From contig JAVLUZ010000142.1 of NCBI GenBank assembly GCA_036768485.1, forward strand, positions 3,099,848 through 3,163,847: a DNA stretch of 64,000 nt. The letters run 5' to 3'. The notes beneath the pieces were generated by a model. The model was given only the letters and a program-made list of their open reading frames with translations. It was not told the origin of the DNA and did no database searches. The stretch is from Mermis nigrescens (Eukaryota > Nematoda > Enoplea > Mermithida > Mermithidae). This document shows positions 56,601-64,000 of the stretch, one piece after another. Position 1 is the stretch's first letter. Every line of letters starts with the position of its first letter. Position numbers and translations under genes: made by a program.

Positions 56601-59600
56601 CCCTAGAAATCAAAATACCCCCCAGAATTCAATTTTTGAAAATTTTTTCGTTTTTTTCGCAATGTTTTGATGCCAATGGATAGTGCCTAATTAGAAACGT
56701 CGAAAATGGTGTTTTTTACGCCATACCACCATTTTTAAGACCATTTTTTGACCTTTGAAAAATCTTGCACCCCCCCCCCACAGAATTTTCTTGCTGCCCA
56801 CGTATGCATAGAAGTACGTACTGGATTTGTACGTTTTTGATCGGACTTTCTCCAATTTGTTGTGTAGCTTTTAATCATTGCGTACATACCTGTCTTTTGA
56901 ATAAATAGCGTTAAAAAATTCATGCAGGATGCAAGACGTTCAGTCATTGATTCTGGAAGTTTTGTCATTTCTTGTATAGAAAAGGTGCATGAATCCTGAA
57001 TGCTTCTGACCACTCGGTTGTGTGATTTTATTTTTGCTGTACGCATTTTTGCTTAGGATCGTAGATTTCGACACAACACTGATAAATGAGGTGCAGAATT
57101 TTCCTGCACTGTGCAGATAACAAGCAAGTGTAAAACAAACTTTCTCCTCCATCTCATTCAGAATGATATCGTGTGATTCTGCTAACCAGCCGACATCAGT
57201 CGTACATACATACATACACATGTACATGGTGTCCTAACACGGTAACCTGCATTGTAAATGCATAAATGAATTTAAATGAGCGTTCGCCGATTTAAAAAAA
57301 TCGATTATGAAAGAAATCAACGCGCTATCATTGCGGCAATTCGCGCGGAATATGCCAACATCGAGCGAAGCGGCAGCGAAGCGGCGAAGGGTCGCCCAGT
57401 TGGCGCCATTTTTTTCTTGCCGCGCGGCGACTGCGCCGCGTGAAGTATGCCTAGGTGACGCGAAGCGGCAGATGAATTTCGCCGCGCCAGTTTCGCGCCA
57501 TGACGTCACATTTTTGGGTATACTGTGGCCGCAAACCCCTCTGCGGCGCAAATCGCGTGAAGTATGTTTCGGGCTTTTGTTTGCCGAGTAAGCCGAATTC
57601 ACATCTTGCATGATTTCTAGCCAAGTCGATTGTTTCCTCCTTTTATAACTAATCTACATTATTAAATTTTGTTTCAAGTAATTCTCGCTTGGATGAGCAC
57701 AACTCCTTTAGCTTTTCAATTTCTTTTGCTGACCAATTAAAAGTCCGTTTTCTTCCCTCCATGCTTTTTTTAAGAGTGTTACAACGACGCGATTGACAAC
57801 TTAATGAATAATTGTTTGACTGTGTAGTGTGTTGTATACAAGCGGGCAACAACGTTTGTCGGACTGTGGACCCAATAATCCTCTTCACGAATCTGGACTT
57901 GCCATGTCCGCCTCCGACGGACAGCAATCGAGCTCGATTTTTGCCAAAAACTTAAGTTCCAACTTAAGTTCCAACTTCAAGTTCTAACTTAACGAGTTTG
58001 GACTTAATTTTTTATTGAAACCGACTTAAGTTCGGACTATCCTAGTTGGAACTTTAGGACTTAAGTTCGGACTTAAGTCCGGACTTAAGTTTATCATATT
58101 GAAACCGGCCACAGACTCGCATCTGTGCCTCTTAACACATGGCCATTTTTGTTTTTCGATAGCACAACTTACTAACAAAGACAATTTCAGCTAACACATA
58201 GCTTTTGTTTTCTTGAATAAATGATTTATTTAATGAGCTCTGTGGCTTAGTTCGAGAAATTCCTTTATTTTAGTAGGAATCGGCAATCGTAATTTTAAAT
58301 TTACAAGAAAAGTACTCCAGGAAAAGAGTCAATTTATTTTAATTCGGACAAAACAGGATTATAATTAATAATTCATTATCTGTTTAATGAAAGACTGAAT
58401 TAAAATAGAAGCAATACAATAACGTTATGGCATTAGCAAGTCAGTAAGAAACGCGTAGAAATTTTAAAATTAGATTATATTATAAATTAAAATTAAAACT
58501 TTGTAAATTTAGAATTTAGAATAAAAAATATTCTAGCGTATAATTAGGACGAAGGAAAATTTCGCGAAGTGTAGAAATTGAATAATTTAAAAAGCAGTAA
58601 TTCTAAAGTCAAATGTTTCAAGATATAGAATTCATTTTTAGAATTAAACTTGTTCCATTGATACAAATAGTATTATAATTACAAATCCTTTTAGATTTTT
58701 TGCATGCACGGTGGACTGTCTCCTTCTCTAAAATCATTTGATCAAATTAGGAATTTGACACTGCCTTTTGTGATACCAAACATGTGCTGCCTGATCACTG
58801 ATTTATTATGGTCCGATCCTTCGCTCACAAGACCTGGTAAGAACAAACAGTAAATTAAATCTTTGCTTTGACCTTCTGAGAAAATATATAACATTATCTA
58901 CAAAATCAGGATACGTCAAAAGTAATAGAGGTGTGAGCTACTTATTTGGAGAAGATGTAGTACATGATTTTTGCAGAGATTTTGGAATCGATCTGATATG
59001 CCGCGCCCATCAGGTAAATAAAAACAGAACAAAATAGCTGAAAATCTCTGAGTTTTAAGAATTTCAGCGACGGACGAAATTTCATCAATTTCCGTGATAA
59101 GAACTTTTTTGCGTTCAGTTTGTGTAGCGATTCAGCTAAAGTTAAAGTTAACATTCTCTGAATTTCAAGCGCTTGGGAGCATACATGTACAGCATGGGAA
59201 TTTCAGGGGGTCAGGCCTAAAAATTTTCAAAAATGCCTTTTTTGGGCTAAGAAACGTCGGATCCGGACAATGCTCGTTCTTTCCAGAACATAAAAACAAA
59301 AAAATTTGAAAATATCGAGAAAATTAAGAAAGTAGTCAAAAAATGAGTATATAGTGTGAAGCGCCGAATTCGTGGTACTTTTGAGCCAAAAGGAGCCGAA
59401 AACGCTTAAAAAAAGCACACCTTTCACAATTTTTCCGAAAAATCGACAATTCTGGGGTCAGCCAGCACTCAGCAGCCATTTTGCAGGGGGTCAAATTCCT
59501 CTATCCCAAGAACACGTATGCTTGGGATTGAGTCAGCATGGGTACATGAGGTGGTCGAAAACGGAAGGCAAATCGGGTATTTTTACAAAAGTGCACGGAG

Positions 59601-60610
59601 TTTTCTGCGTCGAAATCTACATTTTTAATCATAAAGTTCTTGTTACAGAGAACGATCCGGAAAAGACCATCCACATCGTATGCCATATATTCAGAACAGA
59701 TACTCGTTAGAGGTTGGAAATATAAAGACTGTAAACGCTCAAATCATGTGCATAGTGGAACCTCATTTCGTACTGCGAATGCTTAGCATATTCTGAGTGA
59801 AATTGCTCATTTATAAAGAGTAATCCAACTTTAGAGAATTATTTTTGGCATAAGACGCCGATTTTCTATTCCCGGAGCCATAAACAGCTAAGAAACTTTC
59901 GTCTTTTTCTTTCTGCTGAACGCCGTCCTTTCGGGCTGATTTTCTTGACCATACGTAGGCGGCAAGGAAATTCTGGGGGGTCAGGATGGGTAAAATTGTC
60001 AAAAATGTTTCTAAAAATAGAATTCTGGGGGTATATAGTAATCTGAGGGATTCAACTTTCGGCAGGGTACAAAGCCGCCCCCAAACCCCTCCCCACGCCC
60101 ATCACACGCTTGATACTCATTCATGGAGATATAGCGTAAAATGATTCGACTTAAAGTTTTTTATAGGCGTAAAAATTTTTTGATCAGAATAATTGTTCAC
60201 AGGGTTTTATTTGAATATCTGGAAATCGATTACAAGAAAGTAGAAATCATCTCAATGTCTTTATTGATTTATTATAACAAATGAGTCTTAACAGAGATTT
60301 TGTGCGATCTGCCACACGCTCACATTTTAATGACTTTCAGGTTGTCATTGACGGCTATGAATTCTTTGCCGATCGCAAATTAGTAACAATATTTAGTGCA
60401 CCTAATTATTGCGGCGAATTTAAAAATATGGCTGGAATGCTGAATGTTTCTGAAGACCTGAAGTGTAATATATTGGTAATATATCTACGGTATAGAGTTT
60501 GTATAACTAAATGCATGAAATTGAGTATGCAATCGTGGCTTAGGTGCGCAATGTCAAAACTTTCAGGGGGAGTGAAAACTAAAAATTGGTTGATAGCTAA
60601 ATGCTTTTAA
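44557..60610 (+). CDS. Divergent protein phosphatase 1 catalytic subunit (eight coding exons)
   Basis: Exons 44557-44680, 45455-45661, 47052-47166, 47224-47308, 50394-50438, 58695-58836, 58910-59013 and 60341-60475 join without a stop into 319 codons. Read through the last donor, the protein would have 363 residues. All PP1 active-site residues are present: D84 and H86 (GDTHGQ), D112 (GDYVDRG) and R116, N144 and H145 (LRGNHE), H197 (HGGLSP), R246, H273 (RAHQ), Y297 and C298 (APNYCGEF). These match PP1-alpha D64, H66, D92, R96, N124, H125, H173, R221, H248, Y272 and C273. Differences are a ~20-residue longer Ser/Arg-rich N-terminus, four extra residues after YDEC (about 160-167), I-to-T in GDIHGQ, and many changes elsewhere. 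It dephosphorylates Ser/Thr substrates, with targets set by regulatory subunits. Fast divergence resembles lineage- or testis-restricted PP1 paralogues of other insects, but expression is unknown. The C-terminus is uncertain. Confidence 0.93.
45109..45345 (-). repeat. Dispersed repeat family B in phosphatase intron 1
   Basis: Starts cataggtgggcagcacc; 'aaaatggtggtatagcg', a short internal deletion and 'cccccacgcccacgtgtgg' follow. It ends about 110 bp before exon 2. Confidence 0.8.
45455..45661 (+). CDS. PP1-like exon 2 (first metal-binding motif)
   Basis: Acceptor ttccgtttag ends at 45454. It encodes the region up to YLFLG, with ICGDTHGQ as the first metal-ligand motif. The donor is G|gtctct, a poor match to the consensus and unlike the other donors of the gene, but it is the only site that keeps the frame into GDYVDRG. 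Confidence 0.9.
45675..46414. mobile_element. ~740-bp MITE beginning 13 bp after the exon 2 donor
   Basis: Left arm ctgggtgtcccacctacata..atccatcatgttttttc and right arm aaaaaacatgatggatag..gatgagacaccct are inverted for about 200 bp, including 'aatt(g/c)ttatcat', 'ggtccaatagg/ctactggacc' and 'aaaccgatcaaa'-type blocks. A TA lies at each end. The centre is unique. No coding capacity is recognised. Confidence 0.85.
47052..47166 (+). CDS. PP1-like exon 3 (GDYVDRG and LRGNHE)
   Basis: Acceptor tttctag ends at 47051; donor AAT|gtaagt follows 47166. It encodes DYVDRG and [11 protein letters not shown], the second and third phosphoesterase motifs, with no gap relative to PP1. Confidence 0.95.
47224..47308 (+). 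CDS. PP1-like exon 4 (YGFYDEC region with insertion)
   Basis: A 57-bp intron precedes it. It encodes [11 protein letters not shown] and then a segment four residues longer than PP1 before the conserved LW. Donor CAG|gtaagt, phase 0. Confidence 0.95.
47846..49142 (+). mobile_element. Mariner element in phosphatase intron
   Basis: 24-bp perfect inverted repeats start ttggctcgatatgagtgtcg (47846-47869 and, inverted, 49119-49142). The 1297-bp length is typical of mariner. The transposase inside is broken. It lies in the intron between phosphatase exons 4 and 5, in the same orientation as the gene. Flanking TA duplications are not clear at the exact ends. Confidence 0.95.
48025..49100 (+). pseudogene. 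Mariner transposase pseudogene (DD34D)
   Basis: The N-terminal helix-turn-helix begins at 48025 ([13 protein letters not shown]). A frameshift near 48080 moves the reading to '[19 protein letters not shown]'. The paired-domain-like second helix-turn-helix ([10 protein letters not shown], about 48280) lies in yet another segment. The catalytic part keeps VTGDEKW (about 48493-48513), LLHDNARPH (Asp codon at 48777) and APSDYHLF (Asp codon at 48882). Thirty-four residues separate the last two aspartates, the DD34D signature of mariner. Several frameshifts and an in-frame stop after 'MNGILH' (about 48650) make it inactive. Catalytic-site conservation suggests decay in the recent past rather than antiquity. 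Confidence 0.95.
49535..49655 (+). repeat. Partial family C repeat
   Basis: 'gggtttagcagacccccgg', 'cagactacagaattttattt', 'ggtgcttttttcgcgatt' and 'agaccccaaaattaggtc' match the centre of family C. Confidence 0.5.
50394..50438 (+). CDS. PP1-like micro-exon 5 ([15 protein letters not shown])
   Basis: A 45-bp exon between cag (50391-50393) and gtgagt (50439). It encodes the core CLPIAA helix and keeps phase 0 on both sides. It is flanked by introns of 3.1 and 8.3 kb filled with transposons. Confidence 0.93.
51004..51210 (+). CDS. Short unknown frame at the left of the Harbinger-like element
   Basis: An ATG frame begins [14 protein letters not shown] and contains an acidic/serine segment; a gtaagt-like site (A|gtaagt) lies near 51146. 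Its position just inside the terminal repeats suggests the first exon of a transposon protein, truncated by the insertion starting at 51234. No domain is recognised. Confidence 0.25.
   Translation: MAGRLLLLLNEKRRLTTKSDFSGSLESYSDFASLFKSVSEFICVHKISKFYYFSCRFFIGCTEGILYG
51234..51997. mobile_element. 764-bp 'actagcaa' element, second intact copy
   Basis: Inverted ends actagcaaagaaaaatgctc / gagcatttttctttgctagt. It is nearly identical to 39696-40456 read inverted, with the same unique middle and a 'gccgcagaatatac' block. Confidence 0.88.
52304..52388 (+). repeat. 24-bp palindromic tandem repeat
   Basis: Three to four units of aattttcaaattgaaaattg plus a 4-base joint (ggtc or gatc). Each unit is itself palindromic. 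The open frame through it is not a gene. Confidence 0.9.
52515..52650 (+). repeat. Dispersed repeat shared with about 7618-7750
   Basis: The block aaaatgagcttgctaagcga through attataaaagattttaaac and 'ggtaaatta' matches the earlier copy closely. It lies inside the inverted composite repeat. Confidence 0.75.
55135..55860. other. AT-rich interior of the Harbinger-like element
   Basis: No domain, repeat or splice structure is recognised. Part resembles 40880-41110 (a 'ttttcatcaa' and 'gagaatccactggc'-like block inverted or diverged). Confidence 0.3.
56104..57575. mobile_element. GC-rich foldback element 2, inside the Myb-like gene
   Basis: Inverted termini agcccgaaacatacttcacg and cgtgaagtatgtttcgggct, flanked by TTT on both sides (56101-56103 and 57576-57578), which may be a 3-bp target duplication. 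The interior repeats 'ggcatacttc' and 'gccgccgcgccgc' motifs, like element 1 at 7923-8571. A family B repeat and other sequence interrupt the centre. Long frames on both strands reflect base composition. Confidence 0.88.
56540..56808 (+). repeat. Dispersed repeat family B nested in foldback 2
   Basis: Forward copy: cacacctgggcgtggggggt, 'aaataccccccagaattcaa', 'gatgccaatggatagtgcc', 'gccataccaccatttttaag', ending 'cttgctgcccacgtatg'. Confidence 0.85.
58115..58690. other. AT-rich intron remainder before phosphatase exon 6
   Basis: No repeat family or frame is recognised; the sequence becomes very AT-rich toward the acceptor. Confidence 0.4.
58695..58836 (+). CDS. PP1-like exon 6 (HGGLSP, LLWSDP)
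   Basis: Acceptor ccttttag ends at 58694; donor CCTG|gtaaga follows 58836. It encodes [10 protein letters not shown], a diverged regulatory-loop segment and the conserved DLLWSDP. One extra residue relative to PP1 lies within it. Confidence 0.95.
58910..59013 (+). CDS. PP1-like exon 7 (NRGVS, LICRAHQ)
   Basis: A 73-bp intron precedes it. It encodes NRGVSYLFG (substrate-binding arginine retained) and DLICRAHQ (metal-ligand histidine). Donor CAG|gtaaat, phase 0. Confidence 0.95.
59175..59490 (+). repeat. Dispersed repeat family D in the last phosphatase intron
   Basis: 'acagcatgggaatttcaggggg', 'gccttttttgggctaagaaacg', 'agtgtgaagcgccgaattcg', 'ttttccgaaaaatcgacaattctgggg' and 'agcagccattttgcagggggtc'. 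Confidence 0.7.
59945..60108 (-). repeat. Short G-rich repeat related to families B and C
   Basis: 'cgtaggcggcaaggaaattc' opens it, then 'agaattctgggggtatatag' and a C-rich 'cccccaaacccctccccacg' end. The centre is too short for an intact family B copy. Confidence 0.5.
60341..60475 (+). CDS. PP1-like exon 8 (SAPNYCGEF)
   Basis: Acceptor tgactttcag ends at 60340. It encodes [27 protein letters not shown] and the last core strand. A possible donor ATATTG|gtaata lies at 60476. Without splicing the frame runs to 60610, adding 44 residues unlike any PP1 tail. A further 3' exon was not identified. Confidence 0.9.
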
Positions 60611-60624
60611 AGAACCTTTCTATA

Positions 60625-60920
60625 TTCTTTTCCGGCTCCGAAAATTAGCTCTATAGCCTTTTTGGGCTCAGAGAATTAGCTATGTAGCATTCGTTGGACT
60701 CACAAACATGGATCTATAGCCTTTTTGGACTAAAAATAGCTATTTTGCCTTTTCTGTAGTCGAGAAAATGACTATGCCTACATCCTTTTGAAACTCAGAA
60801 AAGACAACGATATAGCATTTATAAGCTCAAACGGCATGTTTCTGAGTCCAAGAAGGCTAATTAGCTAGTTTTCCGAACTCAAAAAGGCTATATGGCAATG
60901 TTTTTCTGGCCAAATTGGCT
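60625..60920. repeat. Degenerate minisatellite (~35-45-bp units)
   Basis: Blocks such as 'ctatagcctttttgg(g/a)ct' followed by 'agaaaatagcta' recur about six times, some inverted ('gagtccaagaaggctaattagcta'). This lies just after the last phosphatase frame. Confidence 0.55.
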
Positions 60921-60929
60921 GTAAATCTC

Positions 60930-61455
60930 TCAATACCCCCACCCCATGCTCTTGTATGATTCGTGGATATCAAAATTACAATACCTACCTACGAGTATAT
61001 ATCTCAAAATCTTACTTTGTCAGCAGCTCCGACCTATGAAGAAATCAAGGACAACGTCGTGATTTAACCATCTACAATTTATTGCTTTTAACCTAGTGCA
61101 TGGTGGCGACCAAAGTAATGATTCGCAGTAATATATCAAAAAGACAATGCTTGCCTACCCACTCTACTTGATAAATCGCTATTGACACTAATGTTTTACG
61201 TGATCATATACTTACAGCTTTTACATGACTACCGCCTTATCACGTTTGTATTGAATGCCAGCTGTTCATGCATATTCGTGTGGACTGTGGATATCCGGTA
61301 AAAAATCTAGCAATAAACATTTTCATTTTTGAATTATACTTATGTGTGTGAGATGGGATGAAACGAATAAGTGAAATTTGATCCGTTAAGAGATAATTGT
61401 TTCATTCGCACAAGTAGCGAACGATATGAAATATCGTGTTACCTACATTTGGAGT
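60930..61455. other. Stretch downstream of the phosphatase, nothing recognised
   Basis: Mixed sequence with no repeat or gene seen. An aataaa at about 61312 could serve as a polyadenylation signal, but this is not supported by anything else. Confidence 0.3.
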
Positions 61456-61458
61456 CTC

Positions 61459-61676
61459 GGGCCCGGTTTCAATATCTGTAGGCTTAAGCCAGGCTTAAAT
61501 CTGACTTCAATGTTTAAACATACGTGGCCAGGTGTAAGCCTGGCTTAGGCTAGGCTTAAGCTAGACTTAAGATAGGCTTAAGTTAGGCTTGAGAGCCTCA
61601 AAATTGGTCACGTATGTTTGAACATTGAAGTCAGGTTTGAGCCTGGCTTAAGCCTGAAGATATTGAAACCGGGCCC
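61459..61676. mobile_element. 218-bp foldback MITE with GGGCCCGGTTTCA ends
   Basis: Inverted ends gggcccggtttcaatatct and agatattgaaaccgggccc enclose repeated 'ggcttaagcc'-type motifs and an inner palindrome (caatgtttaaacatacgtgg / cacgtatgtttgaacattg). The terminus matches the 7.3-kb Harbinger-like element, so it is probably a relative or derivative. Confidence 0.88.
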
Positions 61677-61854
61677 CGAATTCACACCTTTGAGGATCAT
61701 CAACAACTGCTTGAAGTTAACCTACATCTTCACTATAATCGTGTAATTAGGTTCTTGTCATAAAGCTTATTTAGGGATGATGCCTGCACACATTTACTTA
61801 TGAAGCAAAGCGTTTGAAACAATTGAGAAAAATTGCTGACATACCTACCTAGTG

Positions 61855-62420
61855 TGAAAAGGGCGTAGCCGAGGAGTGGGAAAGGAGGCATATGCCCTCC
61901 TCCCCCAGAACCATCAAGAAATTTTTATTGCGACAGGAAAAACTTAAAGAGCTTCGCGCCGATTGTGCTTCGAAATTTGTTTACTTCTGCCTTCCACTAC
62001 CATTTCCTATCGACATGAAGTGTAAATAACACTTTTGCATTTTGTACATGCAGACAATGTTTTAGACATGATGCTTGGTATCCTTTAACCTTTGAAACAT
62101 ACTCTCCAAAATTACTGCGAATTAATCATTTTGCCGCATTTTCATGGCGTCAAAATCTTACAATTTTGTTGTGCTCACACGACAAACAGAAATTCTTCAA
62201 ATTTAATCATTTTAATATATTTTTTAGTGTCAAACTTTATAATTCCCGCGCTTCGTGCGAATTTAATCCTTTTGCACATATAGATACTTTTGCCAAAGTA
62301 TTTATTGCGTAACTTACGAATTCAATCAATTTTACGCATTTTTGTTGTCGAAATCTCCAAAATTTTCGTGCTTCGCGTGAAGCTTATCATCTTTCATGTA
62401 TAACTCGGTTTTGAAGTTTC
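61855..62420 (+). repeat. Family E-like sequence with repeated 'cgcttcg' blocks
   Basis: Starts 'gggcgtagccgaggagtggg'. Several stretches alternate short 'gcgcttcgtgcgaat/cgtgcttcgcgtgaa' blocks with 'atcattttaatatattttttagtgtcaaa'-like AT-rich parts to at least 62420, and weaker traces continue to about 62930. Confidence 0.45.
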
Positions 62421-62929
62421 TGAAATTCTGGAGAATTTATCCTTTCTAATGCATTTTCTGCTTTCGAAGCCTCGAATCTTTCAACCTCAAAAGATAGTAG
62501 GTACGTTTTTCACAGAATGAATCATCTATGTACCTATTTTTCTGCCATCGGATCTCCGAAAATTTAAATAATAACGCATTTTGCTTTTAAAATCTCTAAA
62601 ATTATCTTCTGGCATAAGAATATCCAGAAATTGCGTTTTGGAAGAATTTAATAACTTATATATTTTTGGTGTCAAAATCACATAAATTTTCGAGCTACAC
62701 GCTGAATCGATAATTCTTAGCATTTTGATTCTCAAAATATATAGAAATTCTAGCGGATTTAGTCATCTTAATGCATTTTCTGACATCCTAATTTTTTCGT
62801 GTTTTGAGCAGTCTTAATTATTCTTTTCATCCTGTTTGCTCCGAAAATTTGGTATTTTGTGCAAATTTATTTTAGGCGTTTAATATTAACAAAAATTACA
62901 TCTTGTGATTTGCGCTAATTTAACCATTT

Positions 62930-63930
62930 TCAAACAGTCTTGCAGTAAATCAAGGAAAAAAAGTTAAAAATTTGGTTCTTGTGAGGTTTGGGAAGGTGTT
63001 AAAAGCGAGAGGATGGTGTTTACTGGGCACGATAATGTGCAAAGTATTATACAAAAAATAATATTGTAGATGGTGCATCTACACGCGTTATGCGATTTCA
63101 AACGGTACTTTCTTTACCTTTTTCGAAAAAGACCAAATTCCGCATAGTTATGAACGTTTGCATTGCCCGTATCGAATCCGGCGCGTTAGCCAAAAAGTTA
63201 CGAATATTCGCTTCCGGGCCATCGCCACAGTACTTCGAAAAGCGGAGGCGATTCAGCTGCCTCGCCGCAATTGGTCCCACTAGCACAGTCACGCTCGCAC
63301 CTTCGCGATACGTTACGTGAGCTATCCTGCGGATTCAATCAATATCCCATTTTTCACTTATATCAAAAACATAGGCAATGTGACTGCTATTCACGTTAAG
63401 CTTGAGTTGAGTTCGGAAAAAATCAATATTGTACATATATGCCGTCTATCGTAATTTAATTGGTTAATTTAAATGTTACAGTAATTTTATTACATGTTTA
63501 AAAGTCAAATTCTTATATCAATATGTAATCAGCATAATAGGCTCTAGAATATTCGTTTATTAGTCATTGTTGGTTTTGCCTCGCCGGCTGTACAGTTCGT
63601 TGCGCTGATTTTAGCTTTTTGTGTCTTGTTTTTGCTTATATTCTGGGTACATAAAATTTAGCAACTACCTACCTATTGCTGCATAATATCGCAGGTAGAG
63701 GAATCGGTGGCCGGCCCTTAATTATTTCTGCAGCCTTGCCATCTCAGGTGAACACTTTTAGAGTTATTTCTTTCGTTCAAAATTCATAATTCTTTTTCAA
63801 TCCAGAAATCATAAAAATTATTTCATAATTTTTATGTAGGATGCCTGACCAGCCTAGAGCTCTTTGCAGTTGTTGTTTCCAATGTTAAAAGCGCTTTAAG
63901 GAACCAAAATATTTTCTGAAATGATATGCC
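62930..63930. other. Mostly unique DNA with a CpG-rich core
   Basis: Bases 63080-63330 are CpG-rich and repeat-free, like 5.9-6.9 kb and 9.8-10.3 kb, and could be a regulatory region or part of the next gene. The open frame at 63090-63320 has no recognisable domain. The rest is AT-rich with nothing notable. Confidence 0.3.
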
Positions 63931-63934
63931 CCCG

Positions 63935-64000
63935 CAGGGTCGTGCTTAGAGGTTTTAGCGGCCCTGGGCGAAACTTATTTTGGCGGCCCCCATAATTTTT
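63935..64000 (-). mobile_element. hAT element terminus, second copy, runs off the window
   Basis: Starts cagggtcgtgcttagaggtt and continues through 'cggccctgggcgaaacttat' to 'ggcggcccccataattttt', the inverted form of the right end of the hAT element at 22060-25008. Confidence 0.85.

Larger units (their letters stand above)
55866..57772 (-). pseudogene. Myb/SANT-like protein of a Harbinger-type transposon, split by an insertion
   Basis: Read on the minus strand from the ATG at 57770-57772, it begins [20 protein letters not shown], a typical Myb/SANT-like helix. After a frame change it continues with 'WLEIMQDVN' to about 57580. It is then interrupted by the 1.47-kb foldback 56104-57575 and resumes as '[13 protein letters not shown]' followed by the family hallmark TGGGPP, ending in an acidic tail and a stop at 55866-55868. 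In PIF/Harbinger elements this second protein binds DNA and carries the transposase to the nucleus. The frame changes and the insertion leave it dead. Confidence 0.8.
50771..58110 (-). mobile_element. 7.3-kb Harbinger-like element in phosphatase intron 5
   Basis: The termini ggccggtttcaatat and atattgaaaccggcc are inverted and lead into subterminal arrays of ttaagtccgaactt-type repeats (50790-50950 and 57950-58090). A Myb/SANT-like protein gene lies at the right end on the minus strand. CCGGTTTCA-type termini together with a Myb-like second gene are known features of PIF/Harbinger transposons. A short plus-strand frame at 51004-51210 could be the start of the partner transposase, now cut off by the composite repeat inserted at 51234. 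No flanking target duplication is visible. Confidence 0.7.

Overview
This is a repeat-dense, AT-rich animal nuclear sequence, almost certainly from an arthropod and most likely an insect. It has split genes with GT-AG introns, a mariner transposon, many short inverted-repeat elements and no bacterial-style gene packing. Frequent tacctacctat-type strings recall sap-sucking Hemiptera (Sternorrhyncha), but that placement is inference and weak.

Two protein-coding genes can be rebuilt, both on the + strand. The first is the 3' part of a Vestigial-like-4/Tgi homologue (30885-37355). One exon ends in an RPSVIKC motif, and two exons each carry a TONDU (TEAD-binding) motif; the splice phases agree. 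Its 5' exons are not identified and may lie in the unique, CpG-richer stretches at about 5.7-6.9 kb and 9.8-10.3 kb, or outside the window. The second is a divergent protein phosphatase 1 catalytic subunit (44557 to about 60610). Eight coding exons join in one frame for 319 codons, keep every metal-binding and catalytic residue, and differ from canonical PP1 by a four-residue insertion, a longer N-terminus and many substitutions.

The rest is mobile DNA, much of it nested. At 1-4.4 kb there is a tandem duplication of about 2.6 kb; one copy holds a 215-bp MITE whose empty site survives in the other copy. At 7.9-8.6 kb is a GC-rich foldback. At 11.2-15.1 kb is a 3.8-kb inverted-repeat element with an expanded array of about 175-bp units in one arm. 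At 21.2-25.5 kb is a three-level nest: an outer foldback with satellite arms and a 9-bp target duplication encloses a hAT element with an 8-bp target duplication and a broken transposase C-terminus, which in turn encloses a second foldback. At 28.9-30.8 kb lie retroelement-like sequence and two minisatellites. At 33.3-34.7 kb is another hAT-like element. At 37.5-40.5 kb and, inverted, at 51.2-55.1 kb are two copies of a composite repeat.

The phosphatase introns hold a MITE beginning 13 bp after a weak splice donor, a decayed mariner (47846-49142), and a 7.3-kb Harbinger-like element (50771-58110). The latter has a Myb/SANT-like gene on the minus strand that is itself split by a GC-rich foldback, which is in turn invaded by a short dispersed repeat. 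At least five short dispersed repeat families (called A-E here) fill most of the remaining space. The window ends inside another copy of the hAT family seen at 22-25 kb.
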